Origin: Candidatus Methanolliviera sp. GoM_oil | GTDB taxonomy: Archaea > Halobacteriota > Methanoliparia > Methanoliparales > Methanoliparaceae | Reading direction: 5' to 3' | Assembly: GCA_902158735.1 (NCBI GenBank) | Contig: CABGHG010000044.1 | Coordinates: 1-10,835, forward strand | Length of the DNA: 10,835 nt | Part shown: positions 1 through 6,973 of the stretch, piece after piece | How the letters are laid out: each line of letters starts with the position of its first letter | Numbering within the stretch: position 1 is the first letter of the stretch | The notes under the pieces: model-generated | Databases searched by the model: none | What the model was told of the DNA's origin: nothing | What the model saw: the letters and a program-made list of their open reading frames with translations, nothing else | Position numbers and translations under genes: made by a program

Positions 1-383
1 TCTCGCTGTATGACTATATGGAAGAGTTGGGAGCGACATTTCCTTTAAATCCCTATGCAAACTGCTCGGCGGTTCTGCATGATTCTAAAAGGCCATTTGA
101 GAGTATGGCGAGAAGGATGAGCAATTTTTGCAACGTCGAGCATGAAGGGATGCTGGATGCACTGATCAAAAATGCAAAAGAATCGAAGGTCGATGGAGCG
201 ATCCTATTTGAAAATACGGGATGCAGAATTGTCAGTTTGGTGATGAGACCGATAAGAGACGCACTCTATGAAGAGATGGGCATTCCAAGTCTGATCGTCG
301 AGGCTCCACAGTGCGATCCGAGGGCGATGCCGGTCGAGAGGATGAAGACCCAAATAGAGGCGTTCTTGGAATCTTTAGAGTGA
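1..383 (+). CDS. 2-hydroxyacyl-CoA dehydratase subunit (HgdB/BcrC-type), C-terminal part
   Basis: This reading frame is open from the window edge (first full codon at base 3) and gives about 127 residues, so only the C-terminal third of the usual 370-430 residue protein is present. The family forms the [4Fe-4S]-bearing subunits of 2-hydroxyacyl-CoA dehydratases and benzoyl-CoA-type reductases, which use a single activated electron to dehydrate or reduce an acyl-CoA. Visible family signs are the segment VDGAILFENTGCRIVS, with the conserved cysteine expected to ligate the cluster, the following helix of the Rossmann-like half, and the ending TQIEAFLESLE, typical of the family C terminus. The stop lies 2 bases before the start of the activase gene, its obligate electron donor, which supports the call strongly. 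The sequence does not tell a dehydratase from a reductase. The partner subunit is probably just upstream, outside the window. Confidence 0.85.
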   Translation, partial: SLYDYMEELGATFPLNPYANCSAVLHDSKRPFESMARRMSNFCNVEHEGMLDALIKNAKESKVDGAILFENTGCRIVSLVMRPIRDALYEEMGIPSLIVEAPQCDPRAMPVERMKTQIEAFLESLE

Positions 384-385
384 AC

Positions 386-1204
386 ATGTACTTCTGTGGC
401 ATAGACATCGGATCTTTGACGACCAAGGTCGTAATAATTGATGAAGAAGATATCGTGGGGTATCGGTTCACGAAGAGCGGCATCAATCCCAGAGGCATTA
501 TATTGAGTCTATATGAAGATACGATCAGAGGTTGTGGAATTGATAAAAAAGATATAAACTTTATCACGGCGACGGGTTACGGCAGAAACGTTGCCACCGC
601 CTTCTTCGCGGACGAGAAGGTGACGGAGATCACCTGCCATGCAAAAGGCGTCAGAAAGATATTTCCCGATTGCCACACGGTGATCGATATCGGTGGGCAA
701 GATTCGAAGGCGATGCGGCTCGACGAGAATGGAAGGGTTCGTTCTTTTGCGATGAACGATAAGTGTGCGGCAGGGAGTGGAAGATTTCTTGAAGTCATGG
801 CTAACGCATTGGGCATCAATATAGAAGATATGGGTCCTCTATCCCTAAAATCTAAAAATAGGGTTGCCATCAGCAGTACCTGTACGGTATTCGCGGAGTC
901 TGAGGTGGTCTCTCTGATCGCCGCAGAGAAAGATAAAGAAGATATCATCGCGGGATTGCACGATGCGATCGCAACGAGGGTGAGCGGATTGGCCAAAAAC
1001 GTTGGCATTGAGGATGATGTCGTGATGACGGGGGGTGTCGCCAAGAATGTGGGCATGGTCAAATCTTTCGAGGAAAAGATAGGGCACACCATTCATATTC
1101 CGCCCGAACCGTTGATAACCGGAGCTCTCGGGGCGGCTTTGATCTCGAGGGAAAAGTTTTTGAATAGAAAGAGTCAAGAAATAGATTGTGTATTAGATAA
1201 GTAG
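386..1204 (+). CDS. 2-hydroxyacyl-CoA dehydratase activase (HgdC/BadG-type, ASKHA ATPase)
   Basis: The protein has 272 residues, the normal length for the CoA-dehydratase activator. Its homodimer holds one [4Fe-4S] cluster and couples ATP hydrolysis to low-potential electron transfer into the dehydratase. ASKHA nucleotide-binding motifs appear in order: GIDIGSLTTKVV (residues 5-16), TATGYGR (61-67), VIDIGGQDSKAM (99-110) and the adenosine motif MTGGVAKN (214-221). The two cluster cysteines are Cys127 in KCAAGSGRF and Cys166 in SSTCTVFAESE, as in HgdC of Acidaminococcus. The ATG at 386 is chosen because the protein then begins directly at the phosphate-1 strand and starts 2 bases after the upstream stop. 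A longer in-frame start at 311 would add 25 residues unlike the family and overlap the upstream gene. Translation is probably coupled to that gene, since no strong ribosome site is seen. Confidence 0.93.
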   Translation: MYFCGIDIGSLTTKVVIIDEEDIVGYRFTKSGINPRGIILSLYEDTIRGCGIDKKDINFITATGYGRNVATAFFADEKVTEITCHAKGVRKIFPDCHTVIDIGGQDSKAMRLDENGRVRSFAMNDKCAAGSGRFLEVMANALGINIEDMGPLSLKSKNRVAISSTCTVFAESEVVSLIAAEKDKEDIIAGLHDAIATRVSGLAKNVGIEDDVVMTGGVAKNVGMVKSFEEKIGHTIHIPPEPLITGALGAALISREKFLNRKSQEIDCVLDK

Positions 1205-1241
1205 ATAAGAGTAATGTTTTGAATGATACAGGGGTAAAAAA

Positions 1242-2678
1242 ATGGTTCAGAAAGAGGTGAAAAAGTTAAAAAACAATGAGATGAGAAAGGATCTTTCTCC
1301 CTTTTTTAACCCGAAGATCGTAGCCATAATTGGTTCCTTCTCACAGCAAACTTGGTTTGGGGGTCAAGTGTTATTAGAAAATCTGTGGAATTGGGAATAT
1401 TCGGGCAAGATCTATCTGATCAATCCATCTTACGATGAGGTTCGAGGTCTAAAGGTTTATCCCACCGTTAAGGATCTTCCAGAAACCGTTGATTTGGCAA
1501 TCATAATCGCTGCCGCTCGACAAGTTTCCTCAATAGTAAAAGATTGTGCAGAAAAAGGTGTAAAGGCCATAATTATCGTGTCAGATGGTTTCGCGGAAAG
1601 GGGCGAGGAAGGAGCCAAATTACAGAATGAAGTCGTCGAGATCGCTAGAGGGGCGGGAATCCGTATTCTTGGACCAAACACCCTCGGCACCGTAAATACT
1701 ACAAATGGCCTTGTGACAATCCCTTATATTACAAGTAGTAAGATCAAAAGAGGAAATATAGCTCTTGCCGCTCAAACAGGTTTAATTAGCCCCACGGCGT
1801 CGCGCTATGGAGATTTCGGATATAAAATCAGTAAGATCTGTGACTTTGGTAACAAGTGCGATCTTGATGAAATTGATCTCCTAGAATATCTGGCAGGCGA
1901 TCTGGAGACGAAGGTGATCGCGATGGAGATTGAAGGCATAAGGGATGGACGTAGATTTCTGGATGTGGCAAAAAGAGTTGCCAAGAAGAAACCAATCTTG
2001 ATCTTCAAGCCCGGAAGAACAAAAGAGAGCAAAAAGGCACTCATGTCACACACGGGTTCTATGGCCGGAGAGCAAAAAATCTATGAATCGGCGTTCAAAC
2101 AGGCAGGTATTATCCAAGTTAATTCTCTTAGAGAACTGTTGGAGATCGCAAAGGCATTCTCGTATCAACCACTTCCAGAAGGAAATCGATTGGGAATAAT
2201 CACCATCACCGGAGCAGGAGGGGCAATGGCAACAGATATTGCGATAGAATCTGGATTAGTTCTCGCTAAACTTTCTGCGGAGACAGATAAAAAGTTATAT
2301 GAGATTCATCCTACGCTCGTAGGAAACCCATCGGATGTGGGTCAAATGGCCGGTATGGGTATGCCTCCCTATAGAGAAGTGATCGAAGCGATGTTGAACG
2401 ATGAGAATGTTGACTGTCTTCTATGTACCCTTCAGGGAATGATCTCCGTAGATTACTATGCCCAAGTGTTAAACGAAATTAAAAAATCCGAAAGTAAACC
2501 GATAACCTTCTGGATATTTGGTCCGAGTTTAGAGGGTATAGACCAGGTCTATTTTGAACTTGAAAATAATGGGTATCCAGCTTATCTGGACATCGAGAGT
2601 GCCGTAAAGGCGTTGGGCGCCATGTATCAATATACAAAAATTCAAACAGAAAATAAAAATGTGAGAGGATCGTCATGA
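1242..2678 (+). CDS. NDP-forming acyl-CoA synthetase, alpha (CoA-binding/ligase) subunit
   Basis: This 478-residue protein matches the alpha subunit of ADP-forming acetyl-CoA synthetases, which interconvert acyl-CoA, ADP and phosphate with acid, CoA and ATP through a phosphohistidine. The order is a CoA-binding Rossmann domain (about 20-115, beginning NPKIVAIIGS), a succinyl-CoA-ligase-like domain with GIRILGPNTLG (139-149) and FGNKCDLDEIDLLEYL (202-217), then a second ligase domain starting near GIITITGAGGAMATD. The active-site His is His270 in MSHTGSMAG. No ATP-grasp domain follows, so a separate beta subunit is required and is not in the window. An AGGGG ribosome site lies about 8 bases before the ATG. 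A second in-frame ATG at 1281 would start closer to the family N terminus. The stop overlaps the next start by 4 bases (ATGA). The acid used is unknown; a few family positions vary (Thr147 for the usual Cys, AQTG for SQSG). Confidence 0.87.
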   Translation: MVQKEVKKLKNNEMRKDLSPFFNPKIVAIIGSFSQQTWFGGQVLLENLWNWEYSGKIYLINPSYDEVRGLKVYPTVKDLPETVDLAIIIAAARQVSSIVKDCAEKGVKAIIIVSDGFAERGEEGAKLQNEVVEIARGAGIRILGPNTLGTVNTTNGLVTIPYITSSKIKRGNIALAAQTGLISPTASRYGDFGYKISKICDFGNKCDLDEIDLLEYLAGDLETKVIAMEIEGIRDGRRFLDVAKRVAKKKPILIFKPGRTKESKKALMSHTGSMAGEQKIYESAFKQAGIIQVNSLRELLEIAKAFSYQPLPEGNRLGIITITGAGGAMATDIAIESGLVLAKLSAETDKKLYEIHPTLVGNPSDVGQMAGMGMPPYREVIEAMLNDENVDCLLCTLQGMISVDYYAQVLNEIKKSESKPITFWIFGPSLEGIDQVYFELENNGYPAYLDIESAVKALGAMYQYTKIQTENKNVRGSS

Positions 2679-4435
2679 GTGAGGAGAAGACAACAAAAGA
2701 GATTTTTGAGGAGAAGTTAAAGGAAAAAAAGCGCATTCCGCTCTACAACCCGGATGCCATCGAGAAGATTAAAGAGGGCTTCGATGAGTGGAAGAATACG
2801 AAGGTGCGAGAGAAGGATAGAGAAAATTGGGAAGTGACGCCATATACGATCTTGGGTTCCGAGATCCCAAGAGGGATGCTCTATACACCCTGCGATGTGG
2901 CTGATTTGGACTACGAAGCTGATGTAGGTTTTCCGGGGCAGGAACCGTTCACGAGAGGACCATATCCAAACATGTACCGGGGTAGGGTATTCACGATACG
3001 CCAGCTCTCCGGGGCAGGATCTCCAGAGGAGACCAACGAGAGGCTGAAGTTCCTCCTTGAATCCGGTGCCACCGGAACGAATCTGGCGCTCGATCTACCT
3101 ACGGTTCAGATGTTCGACTCGGATGAGCCCGAATCTGTCGGCCAGGTAGGAACAGTTGGCGTCCCGATCGACTGCGTTCAGGATATGGAGGTAATATATA
3201 AGGATATTCCGATCGATAAGGTAAGTTCTTCCATCGTCACCCATTATCCAAGAAATTCGATGATCATATTCCCCATGTTCTTGGTGATGGCAGAGAAGAG
3301 GGGCTACGATTGGAAGACGCTTCCTGGCAGCGTACAGAACGACATCACGATGGAGAATATCGTTCGCAGAGCTCCAGAGTACATACCTCCTGCGGATGAC
3401 TTCAGGATACAGTGCGACAACATCGAGTTCCTCAGGAAAGAGGTGCCAAGATGGAATTATATCACATTGAACGGCTACAATCTGCGCGAGGAGGGCACCG
3501 ACGAGATCATGGAGATGGCAGTCGCCTTTGCCAACGGTATTGCGATCCTCGAAGAGATGCAAGAGCGTGGTTATGATCCTGATTGGGTGGCAGAGAGGAT
3601 GGCATTCTTCTGGAGTGTCAGCAATGACTTCTTTGAGGAGATTGCCAGATTGCGCGCGGCTAGAAGGTTATGGTACAAGATAATGAAGTACAGGTTTGAT
3701 TCGAAAAAACCGAGATCCCAGTTGGAGAGATGCCACATACAGACATCCGGTATATCCCTACAGCGGGTGGAACCCTACGACAATGTCATAAGGTCGGCTT
3801 TCCAGGCGATGGCCGCGATATTGGGTGGAACTCAGTCTCTGCACGTGGATTCTTATGCCGAGGCATATTCCGTCCCATTGGAGGAGGATTCGTTGTTGGC
3901 GCTTCGAACCCAACAGATCATCAACGCCGAGACACAGGTCACGCAGGTGGTCGATCCCCTCGCCGGCTCTTTCTACGTGGAGAAACTGACAAATATCGCA
4001 GAATCGAAGGTTCTCGATCAATTGGAAGAGATCGAGAAGGAGGGAGGTTTCGTCAAGGCGATAGAGAGCGGTTGGATGCACAATAAAATTGCCAGTTACA
4101 TCGCGAAGGAGCGCAGGAAGATCGATGATGGTACGATAAAGATCGTCGGATACAATTACTTCAGACGCCCTGACGTTAAAGAGCCGCCGATCAAATGCCA
4201 GGAGGTTTTGGAAGAGAGAAGGCAGAGACAGATCGAAAAGCTGAAGAAGTGGAGAGAAGAGAGGGATAATGACAAAGTGGAGAGTTGTCTTGGCGCGATC
4301 GTGGATGCGTGCAAATCCGGAGAGAACGTGACATATAAGACGATCGAAGCTGCCAGAGCTGGCGCCACAGAAGGAGAGATGCGAAGAAAGTTCGTAGAGG
4401 CGTTTGGGATGTGGAAACAGCCGCTGGTCATATAA
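2675..4435 (+). CDS. B12-dependent acyl-CoA mutase, catalytic subunit (methylmalonyl-CoA mutase family, substrate unassigned)
   Basis: This 586-residue protein is the TIM-barrel catalytic subunit of an adenosylcobalamin acyl-CoA mutase, without a fused cobalamin domain. After a charged helical N-terminal extension (about 1-60) come the family landmarks MLYTPCDVADLDYEADVG (68-85), GPYPNMYRGRVFTIRQ (95-110), LDLPT (139-143), the pocket segment SVQNDI (219-224), RCHIQTSG (352-359) and GGTQSLH (384-390). By-eye alignment to Propionibacterium shermanii methylmalonyl-CoA mutase gives Leu111 at Tyr89, Leu139 at Phe117, Gln221 at Gln197, Arg231 at Arg207, Tyr268 at Tyr243, Asn269 at His244 and Arg308 at Arg283. 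It is therefore not a standard methylmalonyl-CoA mutase, although the carboxylate-binding Arg is kept. It also lacks the Asp117 typical of 2-hydroxyisobutyryl-CoA mutase (Ala138 here). It overlaps the CoA ligase by 4 bases and is followed 12 bases later by its cobalamin subunit. Sampled GC is higher than in the preceding gene. Confidence 0.9.
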   Translation: MSEEKTTKEIFEEKLKEKKRIPLYNPDAIEKIKEGFDEWKNTKVREKDRENWEVTPYTILGSEIPRGMLYTPCDVADLDYEADVGFPGQEPFTRGPYPNMYRGRVFTIRQLSGAGSPEETNERLKFLLESGATGTNLALDLPTVQMFDSDEPESVGQVGTVGVPIDCVQDMEVIYKDIPIDKVSSSIVTHYPRNSMIIFPMFLVMAEKRGYDWKTLPGSVQNDITMENIVRRAPEYIPPADDFRIQCDNIEFLRKEVPRWNYITLNGYNLREEGTDEIMEMAVAFANGIAILEEMQERGYDPDWVAERMAFFWSVSNDFFEEIARLRAARRLWYKIMKYRFDSKKPRSQLERCHIQTSGISLQRVEPYDNVIRSAFQAMAAILGGTQSLHVDSYAEAYSVPLEEDSLLALRTQQIINAETQVTQVVDPLAGSFYVEKLTNIAESKVLDQLEEIEKEGGFVKAIESGWMHNKIASYIAKERRKIDDGTIKIVGYNYFRRPDVKEPPIKCQEVLEERRQRQIEKLKKWREERDNDKVESCLGAIVDACKSGENVTYKTIEAARAGATEGEMRRKFVEAFGMWKQPLVI

Positions 4436-4447
4436 GAGGTTATAAAA

Positions 4448-4846
4448 ATGAATGAAAAGAAGATTAAGGTATTACTATCGGCATATAGCCTTGAGACGCA
4501 TTCCAGAGGGATCGTCACGGTAGCGAGCATGCTTCGAGATGCGGGAATGGAGGTTATCTATATCGGTAACAATCGTCCAGAGCAGATAATCGAGGCGGCC
4601 GTTCAGGAAGACGTCGATGTCGTTGGTATAAATTCGATGTGCGGTGGCGCATTAGAACTAGGCGGGGAATTGATGAGATCGGCTGAAGAGAAGGGGATAA
4701 AAGATAACATGGCGTTTGTGATGGGAGGGATATTTCCGCCCGAAGATGAACCAAAACTTAAGAAACTTGGGTTTAAAGCCCTCCTAAAACCGGGGGCAAC
4801 CTCCGAGGAGGTTGTAGGATCGGTGAAGGAGGTCGTCGAGGCGTAG
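4448..4846 (+). CDS. Cobalamin-binding subunit of acyl-CoA mutase, with degenerate base-off motif
   Basis: This 132-residue protein has the fold signature of the small cobalamin-binding domain of acyl-CoA mutases and is placed as partner of the mutase just upstream. The lower-ligand His is His18 in LETHSRG, and the GG of the nucleotide-tail pocket is at 94-95 (VMGGIFPP). Several normally fixed positions differ. The Asp of DxHxxG is Glu16, the Lys six residues before the His (Lys604 in the P. shermanii enzyme) is Ala12, and the SxL motif reads NSM (63-65). The two paralogous subunits in this window keep all of these. Its ribosome site GAGGT lies about 8 bases before the ATG. The stop TAG abuts the stop of the convergent gene with no base between. 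It may still bind cobalamin, since the axial His and the GG are intact, but with altered tuning. Confidence 0.85.
   Translation: MNEKKIKVLLSAYSLETHSRGIVTVASMLRDAGMEVIYIGNNRPEQIIEAAVQEDVDVVGINSMCGGALELGGELMRSAEEKGIKDNMAFVMGGIFPPEDEPKLKKLGFKALLKPGATSEEVVGSVKEVVEA
4797..4814. repeat. Inverted repeat near the convergent operon ends
   Basis: CAACCTCC, a GA spacer, and GGAGGTTG form a perfect 8-base inverted repeat. It lies inside the last codons of the plus-strand cobalamin-subunit gene, and also 33 bases beyond the stop codon of the minus-strand operon. A stem could form in transcripts from either strand. In the minus-strand RNA it is followed by a C-rich stretch and then four Us. It might mark the 3' end of one or both operons, or be chance within coding DNA. 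No long T tract follows on either strand. Confidence 0.35.
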
Positions 4847-5233
4847 TTATTTTACTCCATTCCTAATGTAATCAACGATGGAAACTAAATCTGACCCTGG
4901 AGGAAAGTATCCATCGACACCCATCTCTTTTAATTTAGGGACATCGTCGGGAATAACAACCCCACCCACAACTAATAATTTCTCTGCTATTCCCTTGTTC
5001 TTAAGGAGTGACGTTAGCTCGGTTAGATATTCCATATAGGTAGAGCTTAAAGTACTTATACCAATGACATCAACATCTTCCTGAAGGGCAGTATTCGCTA
5101 CCTCTGAGGGTTGCTGCCCACCAAGGTATATCACCTCCATTCCCGCATTCCTCAATGTTGTAGCTACCACCACAGCACCTCTAAAGTGACTATCGTATCC
5201 CGGTTTAGCCATCAAAACCCTAATTTTTCCCAT
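4847..5233 (-). CDS. Cobalamin-binding subunit of acyl-CoA mutase (second cassette)
   Basis: This 128-residue cobalamin-binding subunit ends the minus-strand operon. It has the complete motif set: Lys10, Asp14, His16 and Gly19 in AKPGYDSHFRG (base-off binding with His as the lower cobalt ligand), SxL as STL in GISTLSST, and the GG pocket in VVGGVVIPDD. It pairs with the mutase catalytic gene that ends 37 bases upstream. The ATG at 5233 is preferred because the protein then starts MGKIRVLMAK, like its paralogue (MERKIRVLTAK), and weak GGAG and GAG elements precede it. An ATG at 5260 would add nine residues and has no ribosome site. Its stop codon is immediately next to the stop of the convergent gene. 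Confidence 0.9.
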   Translation of the reverse strand: MGKIRVLMAKPGYDSHFRGAVVVATTLRNAGMEVIYLGGQQPSEVANTALQEDVDVIGISTLSSTYMEYLTELTSLLKNKGIAEKLLVVGGVVIPDDVPKLKEMGVDGYFPPGSDLVSIVDYIRNGVK

Positions 5234-5270
5234 TTTTATCTCAACTCCATCACATTGCATAATTCAAGAA

Positions 5271-6923
5271 TTACATCGTTATTGCCAAACCGCTTGGAAC
5301 AATAGGACCAAAGATACTCTTCCAAACCTTAGATATCTCACCTATGGTAGTATAAACCTTGAGTGCTTTCATCACTGCTGGCATAACATTTTCACCGCTT
5401 TCGGTTACTTGACGAAGCTCTTCTAATGCCTTCTCAACCTCTCTATCATCACGCTCTTCCTTTAACTTTTGTAATTTCGCCCTCTGTTTCTCTACAAGTT
5501 GAGGATCACGACGAAAGAATGATACCTTGTAAGGTTCCTCAGTCATCTTAAAACAGTTAACTCCCACAACATCTCTTTCACCACTCCTCACTTCATCCTC
5601 TCTCTTCATCTCGGCTTTTTCCACCTCAGCCCGGAACCAGCCTGATTCCACCGCCTCAACAAATCCTCCATGTTTATCTATTTCTTCCAAGTACTCCCAT
5701 GCTTTCTTTTCCACCTCATTTGTCAGTGATTCAACAAAGTACGAACCACCCAGAGGATCTGCAACATTGGTAACATTAATCTCGTGCTGGGCAATCTGTT
5801 GCGTCCTTATAGAAAGTAAAGCACTCTCCTCCGTAGGAATACACAGTGCTTCATCGTAAGAACAGGCATGCATAGATTGAGCTCCACTGAGAGAAGCAGC
5901 TAATATCTGATAAGCTACACGAATGGCATTATTCAATGGCTGCTGATAGGTAAGACTAGAACCAGCCGTCTGAATATGAAACCTCAACATCTTAGAATGA
6001 GGATCCTTTGCATTATATCTCTCTGTCATTATCTTGCACCACATTCTACGTGCTGCTCTCATCTTGGCGATCTCCTCAAAGAAATCACTGTGGGATGATA
6101 GATGAAAGGTAAATTGAGGGACAAAATCATCCACGCCTAATCCTCTATCTCTATGAAGTTCCTCTTCAATGACAGCGATGGCAGCTGCCATAAGCCCGGC
6201 TATCTCCTGGTAAGCATTTACCCCTGCCTCTCGGTAGTTATACGATGTGAAGCTTATCGCATGCCACTTTGGAACATTTATAGCAGACCACTCCGCTAAG
6301 TCAACACAGAGCCTGAATGCATGGCGAAAAGGCACAGAAGCGGTTGGATTTGTAATACACGACGCCGTGCTGAGAGGATCACCTTCCGTCGTTCCGTCCA
6401 ATTTTTTTAGATCTATTCCTCTCTTCTCAGCCATGGCAAAATACATCCCTGTGGTTTGACAAGTGCTCCACATTATAGGAATAACAGCAGTAGAGACTTT
6501 CTCTATGGGAAGACCATCGAACATCTCTTCCATATCCTTCATAGAGAAGACGTTGACTCCCCCCGTCCCTATCTCAAATTCTGCTCCTTCGTCATCCGGG
6601 TCAAGACCTGCCAAAGTAGCATTATCAAAGGCGATAGAAAAACCTGTAATACCCTGTTGATACATGTACTTATACCTTTTATTGGTATCTTCAGCACTAT
6701 TAAGACCACTGAACTGTCGTATCGTCCATAGCCTTCCCCTGTACATCGTGGGGTAAATTCCCCGGACATAAGGTTCCTCTCCAGGGGATCCTAAATCTCT
6801 ATCATATTGTAGGTCGGCTATATCCTCAGGTGTATAAACCCTCTTGACCGGTATGCCCGAACTGGTAGTAAAAACCTCTTTACGCTCTTTTCTTTTTACG
6901 ATATTGGACTTATTTGATTTCAT
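5271..6923 (-). CDS. B12-dependent acyl-CoA mutase, catalytic subunit (second cassette, substrate unassigned)
   Basis: This is a 550-residue TIM-barrel catalytic subunit of the methylmalonyl-CoA mutase family, without a fused cobalamin domain. Landmarks are VYTPEDIADLQYDRDLG (29-45), GIYPTMYRGRLWTIRQF (55-71), ARRMWCKIM (291-299) and RFHIQTAG. Against P. shermanii methylmalonyl-CoA mutase by eye, Phe71 replaces Tyr89 (as in isobutyryl-CoA mutase), Glu180 of TTEGDP replaces Gln197, no Arg aligns with Arg207, Asn229 replaces His244, and Gln270 and Thr272 replace Arg283 and Ser285. A dicarboxylic substrate such as methylmalonyl-CoA is therefore unlikely. About 69 percent of residues 1-280 match the paralogue upstream, without gaps. 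The mismatches cluster at residues 183-205 of the acyl-pocket loop. GGAGGTGA lies 3 bases before the ATG. It is often annotated simply as methylmalonyl-CoA mutase; here that name would probably mislead. Confidence 0.9.
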   Translation of the reverse strand: MKSNKSNIVKRKERKEVFTTSSGIPVKRVYTPEDIADLQYDRDLGSPGEEPYVRGIYPTMYRGRLWTIRQFSGLNSAEDTNKRYKYMYQQGITGFSIAFDNATLAGLDPDDEGAEFEIGTGGVNVFSMKDMEEMFDGLPIEKVSTAVIPIMWSTCQTTGMYFAMAEKRGIDLKKLDGTTEGDPLSTASCITNPTASVPFRHAFRLCVDLAEWSAINVPKWHAISFTSYNYREAGVNAYQEIAGLMAAAIAVIEEELHRDRGLGVDDFVPQFTFHLSSHSDFFEEIAKMRAARRMWCKIMTERYNAKDPHSKMLRFHIQTAGSSLTYQQPLNNAIRVAYQILAASLSGAQSMHACSYDEALCIPTEESALLSIRTQQIAQHEINVTNVADPLGGSYFVESLTNEVEKKAWEYLEEIDKHGGFVEAVESGWFRAEVEKAEMKREDEVRSGERDVVGVNCFKMTEEPYKVSFFRRDPQLVEKQRAKLQKLKEERDDREVEKALEELRQVTESGENVMPAVMKALKVYTTIGEISKVWKSIFGPIVPSGLAITM

Positions 6924-6926
6924 AAT

Positions 6927-6934
6927 TCACCTCC
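6927..6934 (-). promoter_or_regulatory. Ribosome binding site of the second-cassette mutase
   Basis: GGAGGTGA on the minus strand is a full-length Shine-Dalgarno match. It ends 3 bases before the ATG at 6923 and fixes that start. The 50-base gap to the preceding gene contains no clear promoter, so the gene is probably read from the operon transcript. Confidence 0.75.
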
Positions 6935-6973
6935 ATCCATTAAACTGTTTTAAATGAGGATAACATATCTATT

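Noticed and set aside
577..1092. A 171-codon minus-strand frame inside the activase gene
   Set aside because: The activase frame carries every conserved motif of its family. The antisense product is low-complexity Ser/Thr/Pro-rich sequence.
3095..3562. A 155-codon open frame on the minus strand inside the plus-strand mutase gene
   Set aside because: It lies wholly within a strongly supported mutase gene, its product shows no family features, and no ribosome site or operon partner supports it. It is a shadow of the real gene.
3730..4086. A 118-codon plus-strand frame overlapping the mutase gene in another frame
   Set aside because: The product is rich in Arg and Gly, as expected from reading a GC-rich gene out of frame, and it has no recognisable domain.
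2675..4435. Calling this mutase a 2-hydroxyisobutyryl-CoA mutase because of the aliphatic residue at the Tyr89 position
   Set aside because: The diagnostic Asp117 of that enzyme corresponds to Ala138 here, and the methylmalonyl-type Arg207 is retained, so the assignment is not supported.
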